DNA of 64,000 bases from Phragmites australis. Lineage: Eukaryota; Streptophyta; Magnoliopsida; Poales; Poaceae. Both the position numbers and the translations under genes were made by a program. Below are positions 46,739-58,395 of this stretch, one piece after another; positions within the stretch are counted from its first letter, which is position 1; the number at the start of each line of letters is the position of its first letter. The DNA is taken from contig NC_084927.1 of NCBI RefSeq assembly GCF_958298935.1, forward strand, positions 19,976,001 through 20,040,000, given 5' to 3'. The notes below the pieces were generated by a model that worked only from the letters and a program-made list of their open reading frames with translations, was not told where the DNA came from and searched no databases.

Positions 46739-47835
46739 GTGGCGCCTCTGCTCGGTCGGCATCCTGCGGGTGCCGCGTCGCACCACGGACCTTAAAACAC
46801 GAACAAACACACCAACTTTCAACGCTTCCGGGAGCTCGGTTCAAACGGATCAAAAATTCAAAGAATAAGCACAGAAACCTCGATGAAGAAACGCACGGAA
46901 ATGTGAGCCTCGAAGAAAATCGGGGGCATGGAACACGGGGCAAGATTCTACAGCTTTGTGGTTCAAAATTCTGGATCAGAACCCCTCGGTTTTACCGATT
47001 AAAGAAAGTACAAAATTCCGTGCAAAACTATGGGCTCAGAAACAACCGTCCATAAACCAGCGCAGAAAAGGACGGGAAAAATTTATTGATGAACATCGAC
47101 CTCGACGAGCTCGAAGATCACACGAGCAACCTGTGATCAAAATAAAAGCCGAAACAGACAAAAAAAAAATGCTGCAACCGCATCAAAGCATTTCCGCCCA
47201 GTGCAAGCTCAGATCACGCAAAGCAACCAAAAATCACGCGAAACTTCCCGCAATTCGAGCACCACTTACCTCCAAAAGGCTAGTAACCGTCAAGCCCAAA
47301 TTGAAAAACGCACTCACAGCTCAAAAACCTCCAAAAAAATTCAATAAACTCGCAGAGAGGGAAGGGACAGCGGCCACACCAGGTCGGCGCCTGAGATCCC
47401 CTCCTCCCCGTCACAGCCCGGAGCTCGCGTCGAGCACGCAACCGGTGGGCGCGGGCGCGCGCGAGGGAGACGGCTCCATAGCGCAAGCCGGGATAGTAGC
47501 ACCCTCCCCGGAGCTCAACGGCGGCGGCTGGATCACTGCGCCCGCACCGACCGCGCAGCTAATGCCCGCACGGGGAGCCGAGCGGTGGCTGCTAGGGTGC
47601 GAGAGCGCGGTGTGCACGCGCCTACCTAACCCTAGAGAGAGTGGGAACAGCGGCGCCCCCGACACTCCTCCCCATTCCGGCACTCCCTCCCACTCCCGCA
47701 GTGAGACGTCTCCGGCGAGGTGGCGGTGCTGGACGGGCGGTGGCGACACGAACAAGCGGAGAGGAAGCCCGAAAAAAATTCTTATTAAAACCGCGGAACT
47801 ATTATATCATTATCATTATTTAACAGAAATAGAAA
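46687..47835 (-). promoter_or_regulatory. 5' leader region of the Mei2-like gene
   Basis: GC-rich leader between the predicted start site and the coding ATG, about 1.15 kb. It has several ATGs on the minus strand. It may contain a 5' UTR intron; candidate splice sites exist but cannot be chosen by eye. The long plus-strand ORF here (46956-47840) is compositional and shows no domain. Confidence 0.45.
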
Positions 47836-47860
47836 CGTGAAACAGGAGGGGCGTCGAGCT

Positions 47861-47868
47861 TATATATA
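47861..47868 (-). promoter_or_regulatory. Predicted TATA box of the Mei2-like gene
   Basis: The minus strand reads GGTATATATAAGC. Transcription would begin near 47830, upstream of the GC-rich leader. No competing TATA was seen closer to the ATG. Confidence 0.5.
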
Positions 47869-48024
47869 CCGCATTCGGTGGGGTCCACGGAAGGGTAGGC
47901 TTATCGGCGGAGCACTACACCGCGCGGGGGTGTCAGATATGAAAAATAACTTAATAGGAACTTATTCTTAAAAAAATCTTCTAACCTATAACATGTATTT
48001 ATTTTTTTTCTCGTCAACCTAGGC

Positions 48025-48330
48025 ACTAAGAGTGCATTTAGTAGAGATTTCTCTGATTCAAATTTTCTGTGAGAGTGATTCTCTACGAAAAATAATTCTG
48101 TGATTGAAAGTGATTCTTTATAATAAACTATAAAGATAAAGTAGTTCTGTGTGGAAAGTAAATTAAAGAAATCTGTTTTTTACTCTCTAACTCCTAATTT
48201 ATTTTAGAAAAAAAAATTTACAAATTTCACTTAGTGAACTAAAAAAGTTAAAAGCCATATCGCCCTCTGATGACAGAAATAACTGTTTTGAGTGTTCTGT
48301 CAAACATACCTAAACTATGAAATAATAGTA
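48025..48330. repeat. MITE-like AT-rich element upstream of the Mei2-like promoter
   Basis: A palindromic-leaning AT-rich block opens with 'gtgcatttagtagagattt' and closes with 'gagtgttctgtcaaacata'. It is similar in style to 6425-6705. Target duplications were not found. It lies about 160-470 bp upstream of the TATA box. Confidence 0.35.
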
Positions 48331-50290
48331 CGGATGAAATTTAACGAAGAGTTATAAAATTTGTTTCCGTCGGATTGCTCCTACGCGCTGCCCATCACTG
48401 TCAGGTGAGCCCCGAATTTGGGGCCCACGTATCCGTGGGCATTTGTGGCGAACGGACAGGTGGGGCTCAAGTGGCAGCGGGTGGCGAAGGGCATCAGCCC
48501 GGGTGGGAAGCGGCGGGTGGACGGGAACCGAATTATTTGATGGGCCGCGGGGCGGACGTGTGCTTTTAGTCGATTGGTGAGAGGATAATGCTACCACGAG
48601 TTTTTTTTTTTTTTGCGAGGGAGTGACGAGTTGTTTGGCCTCCTGATCGAGAAGATCGACACGAGTACTCTGTGGCGTGTTTGCAGAGTGAAAAATGGTT
48701 ATCGCAGTCAGGTACGGATCCACTTATATCTGGAGGGTACACATAACACCAATTAAAATTTCGCTTTCTAATAATTTATTATATGTAACTGACTGTGTGA
48801 TATCTTTTAATCCAATAAGTGAGATATTTAAACCTCTGACAAATTAATAATCTATTACATGCTACCATTTTTGTTCCCTGTTTATCGCAGTTGCGACGCT
48901 CTTTCAACGGGAGTCATGAGCATGGGCATGGTCCTCTTTGAGACTTGTCTGGACTGACGAGAAGCTCAATGAAATGAAGCCGATCTCCCGAAGCGCGCGC
49001 GCAGAGGATCCCTCAACTGCCTGGTCCTCGTGCGCGCGCCCAACGCTTTCGAATGCAGTCGCGGGCCCTCGCGCGGGGCCCGCATCGTCCCCGAGGATAA
49101 ACCGATCGCGTCGTCGCGTTTGGTGGGGCCCTGGCCTCGGCGGACGCGTGTCGTGCGGCATAGTAGCCATATCTTTGGCGCCCCGCCTGGCAGTGGGTGC
49201 ACTGCAGCAAGGTAGCCAGAGCGTACGTAGGGAAAGGTTGTGCGTGCTGCGTCGAAGTAGGTCACGGGCTCATTTCGAAGATTCCAAGTGGCAGGGTCTG
49301 CTGCTGTTTCTCACCGGTTTCAGCGTCGCCTTTATAGAGTAGTAAGGTTAAGACACTTATTATCAATTATTTTCCATTCATTTTATTCTCTTTGTGATCT
49401 CTTTCTCTGTTTTTTCTTTATTTTTTTTTATCTTTAACAGTTTTTTTAATGAATTTGTAAATAAAAAGAAGAGAGAATCTCGTCCTAGAGAGAATAACCT
49501 TAGAAATCTTTTCGTGAATAGAACCGTCAAGTAAACTGTTAGAACGCTGAAGGGAACAAAAATCCCTTCGTGAAAGGATTCTGAGTCACGAAGAGAATTC
49601 GTTGGGTATAGTCTAACCAACTTCTTTTTAATCCAAAAAATATACTTCTTAAAATTTATATAGGTCTTATCATTCATAATTTTTTATACCTAATAGAAAA
49701 TAAAAGTGCTAAAATAACTTGTAAGTACTACCTCTTTATCTCTCGTCTTTAAGAACTAGTACTTGCTTTCTTCTCTCCTCAACGAGATATGTAAAATCGT
49801 GTTAGTCATAACATTCAACAGTGTGACCTCTCAGTTAGGAGAGAGTAGCTATCTCCGGCCATTAAAAATGTCTTTAATATTTTGTACAGTATAACTCTAA
49901 CACTGAGACCTATATTGGTACAATAAAATAATATAATTTAAATATTTATTTTCTAATTTAAAATAAAAATAAAATATCTAAAACAAATGATCCATTCTTT
50001 CATAGGCTCGGCTCAAAAAACTTTTAAAGTTAAAACTAAAGCTCAGCCAAACAGGCCTAGCCCATGTAAAACTCGAGAAAATTCAAGATTTGCCATCTTT
50101 ATAGGGCGCGTGACAAAAATTTTACCATCATAGCCCACCTGTCAGTGACTAAGGTGACCTCACGTGTTAGTGACTCAAGAGAAGAGGCGTTTCTTTAAGA
50201 TGGAAAAAAATTAAATGGCTAGTAAAACTCTCTTACCTTGAGGCTCTACCTGTTTCGTTTCGTGTACAACCTTCCGAACCAATGGCTCAA
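48331..50290. other. Gene-free upstream region
   Basis: Two GC-rich patches (48360-48560 and 48900-49330) carry ORFs up to 134 codons on both strands with no recognised domain. The rest is AT-rich. A poly(T) run lies at 48601-48614. Confidence 0.4.
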
Positions 50291-50293
50291 AGG

Positions 50294-50480
50294 TGTTAAG
50301 AAACTGTTGCTATCAAGCGTAGTCTAGTGATTCTATGAGAGAACGATTGTAAAAGAGATACATATTGTAGGGGGATTCTTTATTCATCTGTGTTTACACT
50401 AAGGGGTGATGTCCAGTATATATAGTGCCAAAAACTCCTAAGAGATAGAATCGAATCTTTCAAGAGATCAAGATGGACTC
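50294..50480 (-). repeat. Left LTR copy of the short-LTR copia-like element, truncated
   Basis: Aligns with 58941-59125 through 'tagtctagtgattctat', 'agaacgattgtaaaagagat' and 'cctaagagatag'. It stops exactly where the Tat LTR begins (50481). The missing last about 40 bp are not found on the far side of the Tat element. Confidence 0.65.
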
Positions 50481-51587
50481 TATCGGTGGATGAACACCGC
50501 AAGCGGGGATCCTGAGGGACCCCCTTTGAGATTCGGTCGGGGAGTTGATTCTAGATCTACCTCGTACGTGGAATACCTTTCTCTGGATCTCTGTGTTACA
50601 CGGTTTTTTGGTCTATCTATCAAATCTTGAACTTCGGTCGTCTTGAGAGCTTGTTAGCTTCAGCTTCAAGTACCGGTGTCTAACTCTGGTCTGTCTCTCT
50701 ACAAAGTGCTCCCCCCTTTTATCCTACCGGGGGGAGGCTCTTCAGGGCGTGCCCAGAACGAGGGCACAAGTTTCTATAAACCATAAATGGAAAACAACCA
50801 TCATGGGTCCACAGTTTGCTGTTACAGGGTGTTGAAAAGGCGCCCCTCGGACAGTTCCATCGGTCTTTACACCCCAACTTTAGCAGGCGCATGGGGGGCC
50901 ACCGGCCAGTCACTGAGTATCCTCTCATGCCCGTCCGATCAGAGTAGATCTGACACGGTCTGATGCAGTAGGGCGACAGGTGATACGCCTCGAGCCTATC
51001 GACGATATCTTCAAGCCGTCTTTCTCCTTAGGCCCCTCGAAGGATATGCAATGGGACTCGTCGCATTAATTATGCCCATGTCTCCCTGCCAGGCGGTGGC
51101 AGGGACTGACGTACTCAGCACGACAGGCGTGAGGGGGGGTGGTTGGATGTGACTAGCCACGCTCCTCCTTAAATACAGCATCGGGCCTCCTACCGATCGA
51201 CACCTCATCGTGGAGCCTTTGCGGGGTCCACCGGCAAGGGGCTTCTCAGGTTCTCAGGGAACTCTGGGTACTCGGGGACCAACTGTTCTTGGCCCCGAGC
51301 ACCTCCCCCCCTCCTGGATTTGGCTCTTCTCGGGTCTTCGGGGAACTCTGGGTACTCGAGGACCAACTATTCTTGGCCCCGAGCACCCCCTCCCGGACTT
51401 GGCTCTTCTCGGGTCCTCAAGGAACTCTGGGTACTCGGGGACCAATTGTTATTGGCCCCGAGCACCCCCTCCCAGATCTGGCTTTTCTCGGGCCCTCGGG
51501 GAGATGGTCCCCGAGGGATAACGCTATGTGGCACTGCGTTGTCCTGGCCTCGTGACTCGGGAACCCCCGGTTCCCATATCACCGACA
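50481..51587 (-). repeat. 3' LTR of the Tat gypsy
   Basis: 1,107 bp, TATCGGTGGATGAACACCGC to CACCGACA on the plus strand. The first dinucleotide is TA where the other copy has TG. Internally it contains three copies of a unit of about 80 bp around 'ggccccgagcacc', against two in the right LTR. Confidence 0.85.
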
Positions 51588-52015
51588 GCAGCCCTCGGGC
51601 CCATCGACAGGCGATGGCCCAGAGACTGCGGATGGGGCCCTTTTTCTTCGAGGTCGATCACAGCATTGGTGCCACGTGGCTTTCTGTCGTCCGGTGCCGA
51701 AATCTTTGCAGGCCTTGCAATTTTTTGGCCCAGGCGCGTGCCCTTTCGACTTTCGAGGAAAGTGATAATAAGGCGGGAGGCGCCCCTGGCAACCGCACGG
51801 ATCAAGGAAGATACGCCTCGCATATTGCGCCAAGGAATAAGGCGTTTGAACTCCCAGCGATGGAAAAGGGGAGGGGCAACGAACCGTCACCCCCACATTC
51901 GCCATTCTTGCAGTTGCCATTCATGCCTTGTCTTTCTTGCGCACTGAGAGCCTTCTCTGCAACCCTCAGTGCATCCTGATTCCAGCCACCTCCAGCGCAC
52001 ATCCCACCACCAAAA

Positions 52016-54868
52016 ATGCCAAGGGCAGGAAGCGGCCATCGGGAAGCATCAAGTGTCAGCGGCATCCTGCCGAAATCCCGCCTCCTGAACGAGGAGGGCA
52101 CGGAGAAGGTTCGGAAGCTGATGGTCCCCGCTGGCCAGCGGGGAGCGTCGGTGGTGACGCCGGCCACCCATCCGCTGGCCCTGCGCAGGCCCGGGCAGGT
52201 CATAATCTTCGCCTCCTTCGTCGCCGTTGGTCTGGTGCCGCCATTCTCGGCGTTCTTCTTGCAAGTGCTGGACACTTACGATGTCCAGCTGTCCCATCTG
52301 AGCCCAAACTCAGTGGTCATCCTGGCGGTCTTCGCCCACCTCTGCGAGATGTTCGTGGGGGTGCCGCCATCGGTCACGCTCTTCCAGCATTTCTTCATCC
52401 TTCGAGCGGCCGGGAAGAAGAAGGGGTCGGACGACGTCAAGGTCATGGGCTACTGCAACTTCCTCCTACGGGAGGGGTTCGGCGACGCCTACATCCTGCA
52501 GGTGTTACGCGACAAGTAGGATGACTGGCGCCGGGACTGGGTCTATGTCTACGTCAGTCCCCACGACCGCCTCTCGCTGCCCAGATCGCCAGCGGAGCCC
52601 AAAAAACCGGTCTGGGAGTCCGCCCCCGCGGAGGATGCTCGCCTGCGCCCAGTGCTGAACTGCATTGAAGACCTGCATTCAGTGGGGCTTACCTCGCTCA
52701 TGGTGGTCGCCGACTTCCTGTGCCGCCGGCTGGCCCCCCTGAGGGAACGCGCCCGCTTCGCCTGGATGTACACCGGGCCTCGTGACGTGACAAGGACCTG
52801 CGTAGGTGAGGACATGGTCCTCGACGAGGGGGCCCTGGTGACGCTGCTTAAGGTAGTGACCGGCGTTGAAGACCTTGCCCGGGCGATCCTACCACGCGAG
52901 GACCTGGCGCTTTGCGCAGATCCGGCCCGGGCGAATCTGCAAGAGTCAATGCCGGCCTTTGACGCCCACAGACCAATTGACCGCCCGAGGCGCCGAGACC
53001 TCGGGACTCTGCACATCCCCGGGGCGGACGACAATGGAGGGTGGGGTGCTGCCACCGACGACAGCAGGCCGCTGAGCCGGGGTGACAAGGGGAAGTGTCC
53101 CTGGGTGTTTATCCCCCAACCATCCTCGTCCTCTTTGTCGCCGTCACCTCCACAATCCCCGCGCCGAGGACCCCGGCCGACGGCTAGCGGCGCGACGGCT
53201 GGCGGCCGAACTGGCCAGTCCTCGGGAGCAGGTTCTGGGGCGGAGGCTAGGACCAACTCACAGCGGCCCGAGGGCCAGAGCCCGCCCCCGAAGAGGAGAA
53301 GGCAGGAGCCCAGGCCGCAGGCCCCAAAGTTTCAGATCCCGCAGTCCCGATGGCGGTACCGCGGGCCCAAAACCACGTAAGCTCCCTTTTATTTCTCAAG
53401 CTCGTTTTGCCCGTGTCTTGGCTGGGGGTTAACCTGTTTTCGTTCCAGGCCGCCCAAGGACTCTGCAGGAGGCCGGACATCCCCGGAGCAGCCGAGGCCC
53501 TCCCCTGTCCCTGAGTTGAGAGCCCCGACTGGCTCTGCCCCGAGCCCTCCGACTTGGGAGGAGCAACCGGCGTCAGGGGAGGCCGTCGTGACAAGGGTGA
53601 CGCTGGCGCGACTGCCATCGGGGTCCCCGAGCGCCTCTGCTGAGAGGGCTCACAGGGGACCCAGCCCTCGGCCATCCCCTGGCCAGGCCCCGGAAACCCT
53701 CCTCGAGGTGATGGGAAGCGCCCGGGAGGTCATCAGGAGGCTCGAGGCGGCCGTTGCAACGGAGCGGGCCGAGCTCGAAGGGGAGCACGCCGCCCTAGTC
53801 GATGAAAAGGGGCGGCTGGAGGAGGCTCACAAATTGCTGGAGACCCGCGTGGCCGCGGCTTGCGCGGCCTATGAAAGGTCCATGCAGGAGCTAGCCGTGG
53901 AGTGGAAGCACTGGAGGAGGCCCGCGAAGAGGTGTTCGCCACCCAGGAGGAGCCGACCGCTTGGGGCAGCTCGCGGCGGAGCGCGACCAAGCATCGAGGA
54001 AACGCGCCGGCGAGCTGGCCGCTGCGAGGAGCAACTTGCCCGGCGCGAGCGACAGGTTGCCTCACAGGAGGAGGCAGTCGGCAAGAGGGAGGAAGTCGTG
54101 CAGTCTGCACAGGCGAACCTCAGTCGCCAAGCCGATGATCTTGAGCGCGGCTATGTCGACGTTCTCCGCCTGGAGGAGCAGGTCGCACTGCATGAGACGG
54201 ATGCTGATTTGGCGTCGTAAGCGCTTACCGCCTGGGAGGAGACCGTCGCCAACCAGGAGGCAGGCCTAACCGCCCTAGAGCAGGCCATCGAGGCCCGGGT
54301 CGAGCGAGTGGAGCAGGCCTGGATCGTGGTGGCTGCCCAACTCGAGGAGGTACGGGCCGCGAAGGACACCCCTGCCAGCACCGCCGATGGCAAACGTCTT
54401 GAAGCTCGGCTGAAGAAAGTCGTGGAGGACCTTAATACCGTCCATGAAGAGCGGACGAATGTCAAGGCGATGATGTAGGATATCCTTTGGCGGGCGTAGG
54501 ACTCCGGGGAGGCGGCCGGGCTCAGGTTCGTATCTGTGGGTGCCCAGGGGCTGGAAATGCTAGGCCATATCGCCCTCCGGTTCTCGGAGATTGCCTGGCG
54601 CCTCGAGGCTCTCCCTGCCGCTGTCTAGGAGTTGGCGACCCGGGAGGGGCGTGCGCTGGCCCAAGGTGTAGCCGAGCACGTTCTCGCCTGCTACCGCAGC
54701 CGAGACCCCGCCTTCCCACTGGAGCCAGCCCGACAGGGTGTGGTGGAGGCAGAGGAAGCCGCCGCCCAGGCAGCCGTCCGCGACATCGCCACCGAGGTGG
54801 CGGAATTTTTTGTGCAGGAGCCGATCCCTGGCAGTGATAGCAGCGGGGATGCGTGCCCTCCTCCTTAG
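52016..54868 (+). pseudogene. Tat antisense additional ORF (Transposase_28-like), intron-containing, decayed
   Basis: From ATG 52016 the frame gives the 'putative gypsy-type transposon' domain seen in many grass proteins: VGLVPPFSAFFLQVLDTYDV, QLSHLSPNSVVILAVFAHLC and EMFVGVPPSVTLFQHFFILR. A TAG at 52517-52519 interrupts it, but the same frame continues to 53376. A 72-bp GT-AG intron (53377-53448) then joins in phase to exon 2, which is Pro-rich and then a long Glu/Ala/Arg-rich coiled coil. Compensating frameshifts occur at about 53900-54030, with stops at 54218 and about 54476, 54497 and 54626. It ends 'SGDACPPP'. The function of this family in retroelements is unknown; despite the name it is not a proven transposase. 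Confidence 0.75.
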
Positions 54869-55024
54869 CCTGTAAACAGTTAGGAGTTTTGTTTTTTTAA
54901 AAGTTGTAAATATGGGAGTGATTCCCTTCTAAATGGTTCCTTTCAGTATAATAGAAGTCATCCTTGGAATCGAACTCCATTTTGTGCTTGTTCTTCCTTG
55001 ATGTTGTTTGCACTGATGTCCCGG

Positions 55025-56340
55025 GATGCACTGACCAGGCCGAGCACCGGCAGTTTACCCCCGAGAAGTTAGGTTGCCCCGGCCACTCGTGCGTCCAGCC
55101 CCCGAGCCCTTGCGTAGGATCCGGTGCCGAGGGCGTGCAGTCCCCGGGCGCTTGCAAGTACACGGCTGCTGAGTCAAAAAGACATAGACAGACACAAATT
55201 TCTTTGCTCGGGAGACGAGTCCACCTGGCACGGTACACTCCACGACCAGTGAACGCTTTTAGCCCCACGACCTCTTAAACAAATAGACCGAAGACGCGCG
55301 CAGAAGGAAATGCAACCAGGAGTCCCCACAGTTTGGTGGTGTCCGGGGTAGGACTGACCAGGCCGAGCACCGAGAGCTCGCCCCCGGGGTCTAGGCAGTC
55401 CCGACCACTCATGTTCGAGCAGTAGAACCATCCGAGAACCCCAGAGGCTCGGTAGTGCTCGAGGTACTGCCATGCCGGCCGGGCACTATAGCCACCATAA
55501 AGGACCTAGGTTAGCCATCGCCGCCTGTGCGGTACCCCGACTACTGTTTGTCTTTCACGTTCCGGAAAAGCGAACACGAGGGCGGGGTTTTGCGTGCGAG
55601 GAGACTGCCTTGCCGAACAGATTAGCATACGAGGGTTCCGAGGATAACTCGGGAATAATAGTTTATTGCGTATGTATGAAAGGAAATTCATATGACTTTA
55701 GTGACTCACCGAGTTGGTGTCAGCCTTCCGGCCAACCAGGCCAGGAAAGGGTAGATGCCCTGAGCTCGGGGCGCCCGGGAATATGTATTCCCTTGTGCAG
55801 AGCGTTTTAGCCCCCAGGACATCCTTTTAGCACCCGAGCACTGCAAACTCGGCAATGTAACCAGGGGCTAGGCGGTCCCGGCCACTTATGTTCGAGCGGT
55901 AGGATTACTCGAGGACCCCAGAGGCTTGGTAGCGCCCTAGGCACTGAGGCCCTTATGGTTGGGCTGCTTGGTTCTCGAGCATTTATCTGTAAACTTAAAA
56001 ATAGGCAAAGATTCTTTGCTTGGTGCGCTCTGTCAGTGCGGTACTCACTATAGTTTGCTCTCATTTTTGACCCACGACCTCTCGAATGCCCAAACCAGCG
56101 AAGTGTACAAACAGAGATACGACCAAGAGGTCCCATGGTTCGGTGGTGACCGGGGTAGGACTGACCAGGCCGAGCACCGGCAGCCCGACTCCGAGAACTA
56201 GGCGGTCCCGATCACTCATGGTCGAGCGGTAGAATTACCTGAGAACCCCAGAGTCTCAGTAGTGCTCGAGGTACTGCCATGCAACCGGGCACCACAGCCT
56301 ACCACAACAGACTTAGGTCAGCGATCGCTGACTGCGCCAC
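55025..56340. repeat. Degenerate tandem repeats in the Tat 3' region
   Basis: The phrase CTGACCAGGCCGAGCACC occurs at 55031, 55354 and 56161. A linked phrase (tcccg.ccactcatg.tcgagc.gtag) recurs at about 55400, 55875 and 56205. Units are spaced roughly 320-475 bp apart, with shared '(g)accccagag.ctc.gtag' cores. Four degenerate units are visible. Tandem arrays between pol and the 3' LTR are known in Tat elements and can seed satellites. Confidence 0.65.
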
Positions 56341-56579
56341 ATACCGACCGACATCCGTTTTTATCGACGGGAAAATGAGAGAGAGCGTGTTTTTCTCGCA
56401 CAAGTCGAGCATCTCACCAAGCAAATTAATATATGGATTCCAGAGGAAAAACTCAGAATAAGAGTAATATGGGCGTATATTAATGATTCATACAGAAGTG
56501 ACGAAAATAAATAGTAAGTGCTAACTTACGTGGTTGGTGGCAGCCCCCGACCAATTTGGGCAGGGGGAAGGCCCCTGAC

Positions 56580-57227
56580 CTGGTTGGCCTGAGCACAAAC
56601 ACGCTCACCTATGGATAAAATTTGCGAACATGCTCGATGTTCCATGCGTTTGGGAGAGGTTGCCCGTCCTCTATGGCCAGCCGAAACGAGCCTTGCCGCG
56701 AAGCACCGGTCCCGATGAAGGGGCCATCCCACATGAGGGAGAGTTTATTCTTTCCTTCGTGCGTTTGGGCGCGTCGGAGAACCAAATCCCCAACTTCGAG
56801 TGACCAGGCCCGGACACGGCACTGATGGTAGCGCCTCAGGATCTGTTGATATCTGGCGGCTCGGACGCGGCTCGTTGCCAACGCTCCTCCAAGCGCTTGA
56901 CGTCGTCGCGTCTTCGTTGTTCCTGTTCGCTCTCTGGGTATGCATTCACATAAGGCGAGCTGAGCGTAAGCTCAGAGGGGAGGATCGTCTCGGCGCCGTA
57001 GACGAGGAAGAAAGGCGTCTCCCCGGTGGCCCGGCTTGGTGTGGTCCGGTTGGCCCATAACACAGCGGGTAGCTCATCGATCCACCCTTTCCCATGCTTC
57101 GCCAGCACGTTGTAGGTTCAGGTTTTGAGCCCCTTCAGTATCTCGGCATTTGTGCGCTCGACTTGCCCGTTGCTATGGGGATGAGCAACAGAGGCGAAGC
57201 AAAGCTTGATCCCAAGGTCCTCGCTAT
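56580..57227 (-). pseudogene. Tat gypsy integrase, C-terminal half
   Basis: Minus-strand frames give LGIKLCFASVAHPHSNGQVE (the catalytic-core Glu helix region), [20 protein letters not shown] and [12 protein letters not shown]. After a frameshift near 56860, 'RRYHQCRVRAWSLEVGDLVL' and NAWNIEHVRKFYP follow. A TGA after 'GLKT' (about 57120) and the frameshift kill the frame. The N-terminal zinc finger and first catalytic Asp residues are deleted; the sequence joins directly to the primer-site region at about 57230. Confidence 0.85.
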
Positions 57228-57250
57228 ATTCCCTTACCTGGCGCGCCAAC

Positions 57251-58395
57251 TGTCGGTGGATGAACACCGCAAGCGAGGATCCACAGGGACCCCCTTTGAG
57301 ATTCAGCCGGGGGGGCTGATTTTGGATCTACCTTGTACGTGGGATTAACGCGAGTGTGTGGGACTAGGCGGGGCGAATGATCGTCGGCTAGTAAGAGTAA
57401 ATGCACAAAGGATTTAGACAGGTTCGGGCCGCACGGAGGCGTAATACCCTACTCTTGTGTGTCTGGTGTGATATTAATGCTCTTGGAATGTTTTTCTCTG
57501 GATCTCTGTGTTACAAGATTTTTTGTCTAAGTCTTGAGCTTCGTCTGAACTTGGCCTCAGCTTCGTCCGAACTTCTAACTTCTATTTCTAGCTTGTCCTT
57601 CTACGAAGTGCTCCCCCCTTTTATCCTACCGGGGGAGGCTCGGCGTGCCCAAATTGAGGGCACAAGTTCCCGTAAACCATAAATGGAAAACAACCATTAT
57701 GGGTCTACAGTTTGATGTTACGGGATTGAAAATGTGCCATTCGGTCGGTCCCGTCGGTCATTACGACCCAACTTTAGCAGTTGCAGGAGGAGCCCACGGG
57801 CCAGCCACTGAATATCACCGCATGCCCGTCCGGTCAGAGTAGATCTGACACGGTCTCACGCGGCAGGGCGACAGGCGATACACCTCGAGCCCATCGACGA
57901 TATCTTCAAGCCGTCTTCCTTTATGGGCCCCACAGGGTGACGTGCGATGGGACCCGTCGCTTTAATTATCCTCACGCCTTCCTACCAGGCGGTAGCAGGG
58001 ACTGACGTACTCAGTACGACAGGCGTGGGGGTGGTTGGATGTGACCGTTCACGCTCCCCCTTAATTGCAGCATCGGGCTTCCCACCGATTGACACCTCAC
58101 CGTAGAGCCCTTGTGGGGTCCACCGGTAAGGGGCTTCTCAGGTCCTTAGGGAACTCTGGGTCCTCGGGGGCCAACCGTTCTTGGCCCCGAGCACCCTCTC
58201 CCGGACTTGGCTCTTCTCGGGTCCTCGGGGAACTCTGGGTACTCGGGGACCAACTGTTCTTGGGCCCGAGCACCCCCTCCCGGGTCTGGCTTTTCTCGGG
58301 CCCTCAGGAGGATGGTTCCTGAGGAATGGTGCCACGTGGCACTATGCTGTCCTGGCCTCGGGACTCGGGAACACCCGGTTCCCATATCACCGACA
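57251..58395 (-). repeat. 5' LTR of the Tat gypsy
   Basis: 1,145 bp, TGTCGGTGGATGAACACCGC to CACCGACA, with perfect 8-bp inverted termini TGTCGGTG/CACCGACA. It contains 'aggttcgggccgcacggagg', a block absent from the left LTR, which therefore has an internal deletion near 50565. Confidence 0.85.

Larger units (their letters stand above)
50481..58395 (-). mobile_element. Tat-lineage gypsy, internally deleted, with antisense additional ORF
   Basis: Two LTRs (50481-51587 and 57251-58395) bracket 5.7 kb. On the minus strand the order is 5' LTR, GTTGGCGCGCC next to it, integrase fragment (57227-56580), a repeat array, an antisense ORF region and 3' LTR. Gag, protease, RT and RNase H are deleted between the primer-site region and integrase. 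An extra ORF on the strand opposite to pol, between pol and the 3' LTR, is a known trait of grass Tat elements. Flanking pentamers (GACTC and GGCTG) do not match, so the ends were rearranged or the LTRs derive from different copies. Confidence 0.8.

Noticed and set aside
46956..47840. 294-aa plus-strand ORF opposite the Mei2-like leader
   Set aside because: GC-driven open frame over the 5' leader of the minus-strand gene; Arg/Lys/Pro-rich with no recognisable motif.
51209..51582. Repeated plus- and minus-strand ORFs rich in Gly/Pro/Arg
   Set aside because: They arise from three tandem 80-bp units inside the Tat LTR; the same pattern recurs in the other LTR.
53516..54220. Separate gene starting at 53516
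   Set aside because: It has no ATG at that point and is exon 2 of the antisense Tat ORF, joined in phase across the 53377-53448 intron.
57226..57250. Reading the sequence next to the LTR (LARQVREY) as integrase
   Set aside because: It is better explained as the GTTGGCGCGCC region that normally follows Tat LTRs, fused to integrase by a deletion.
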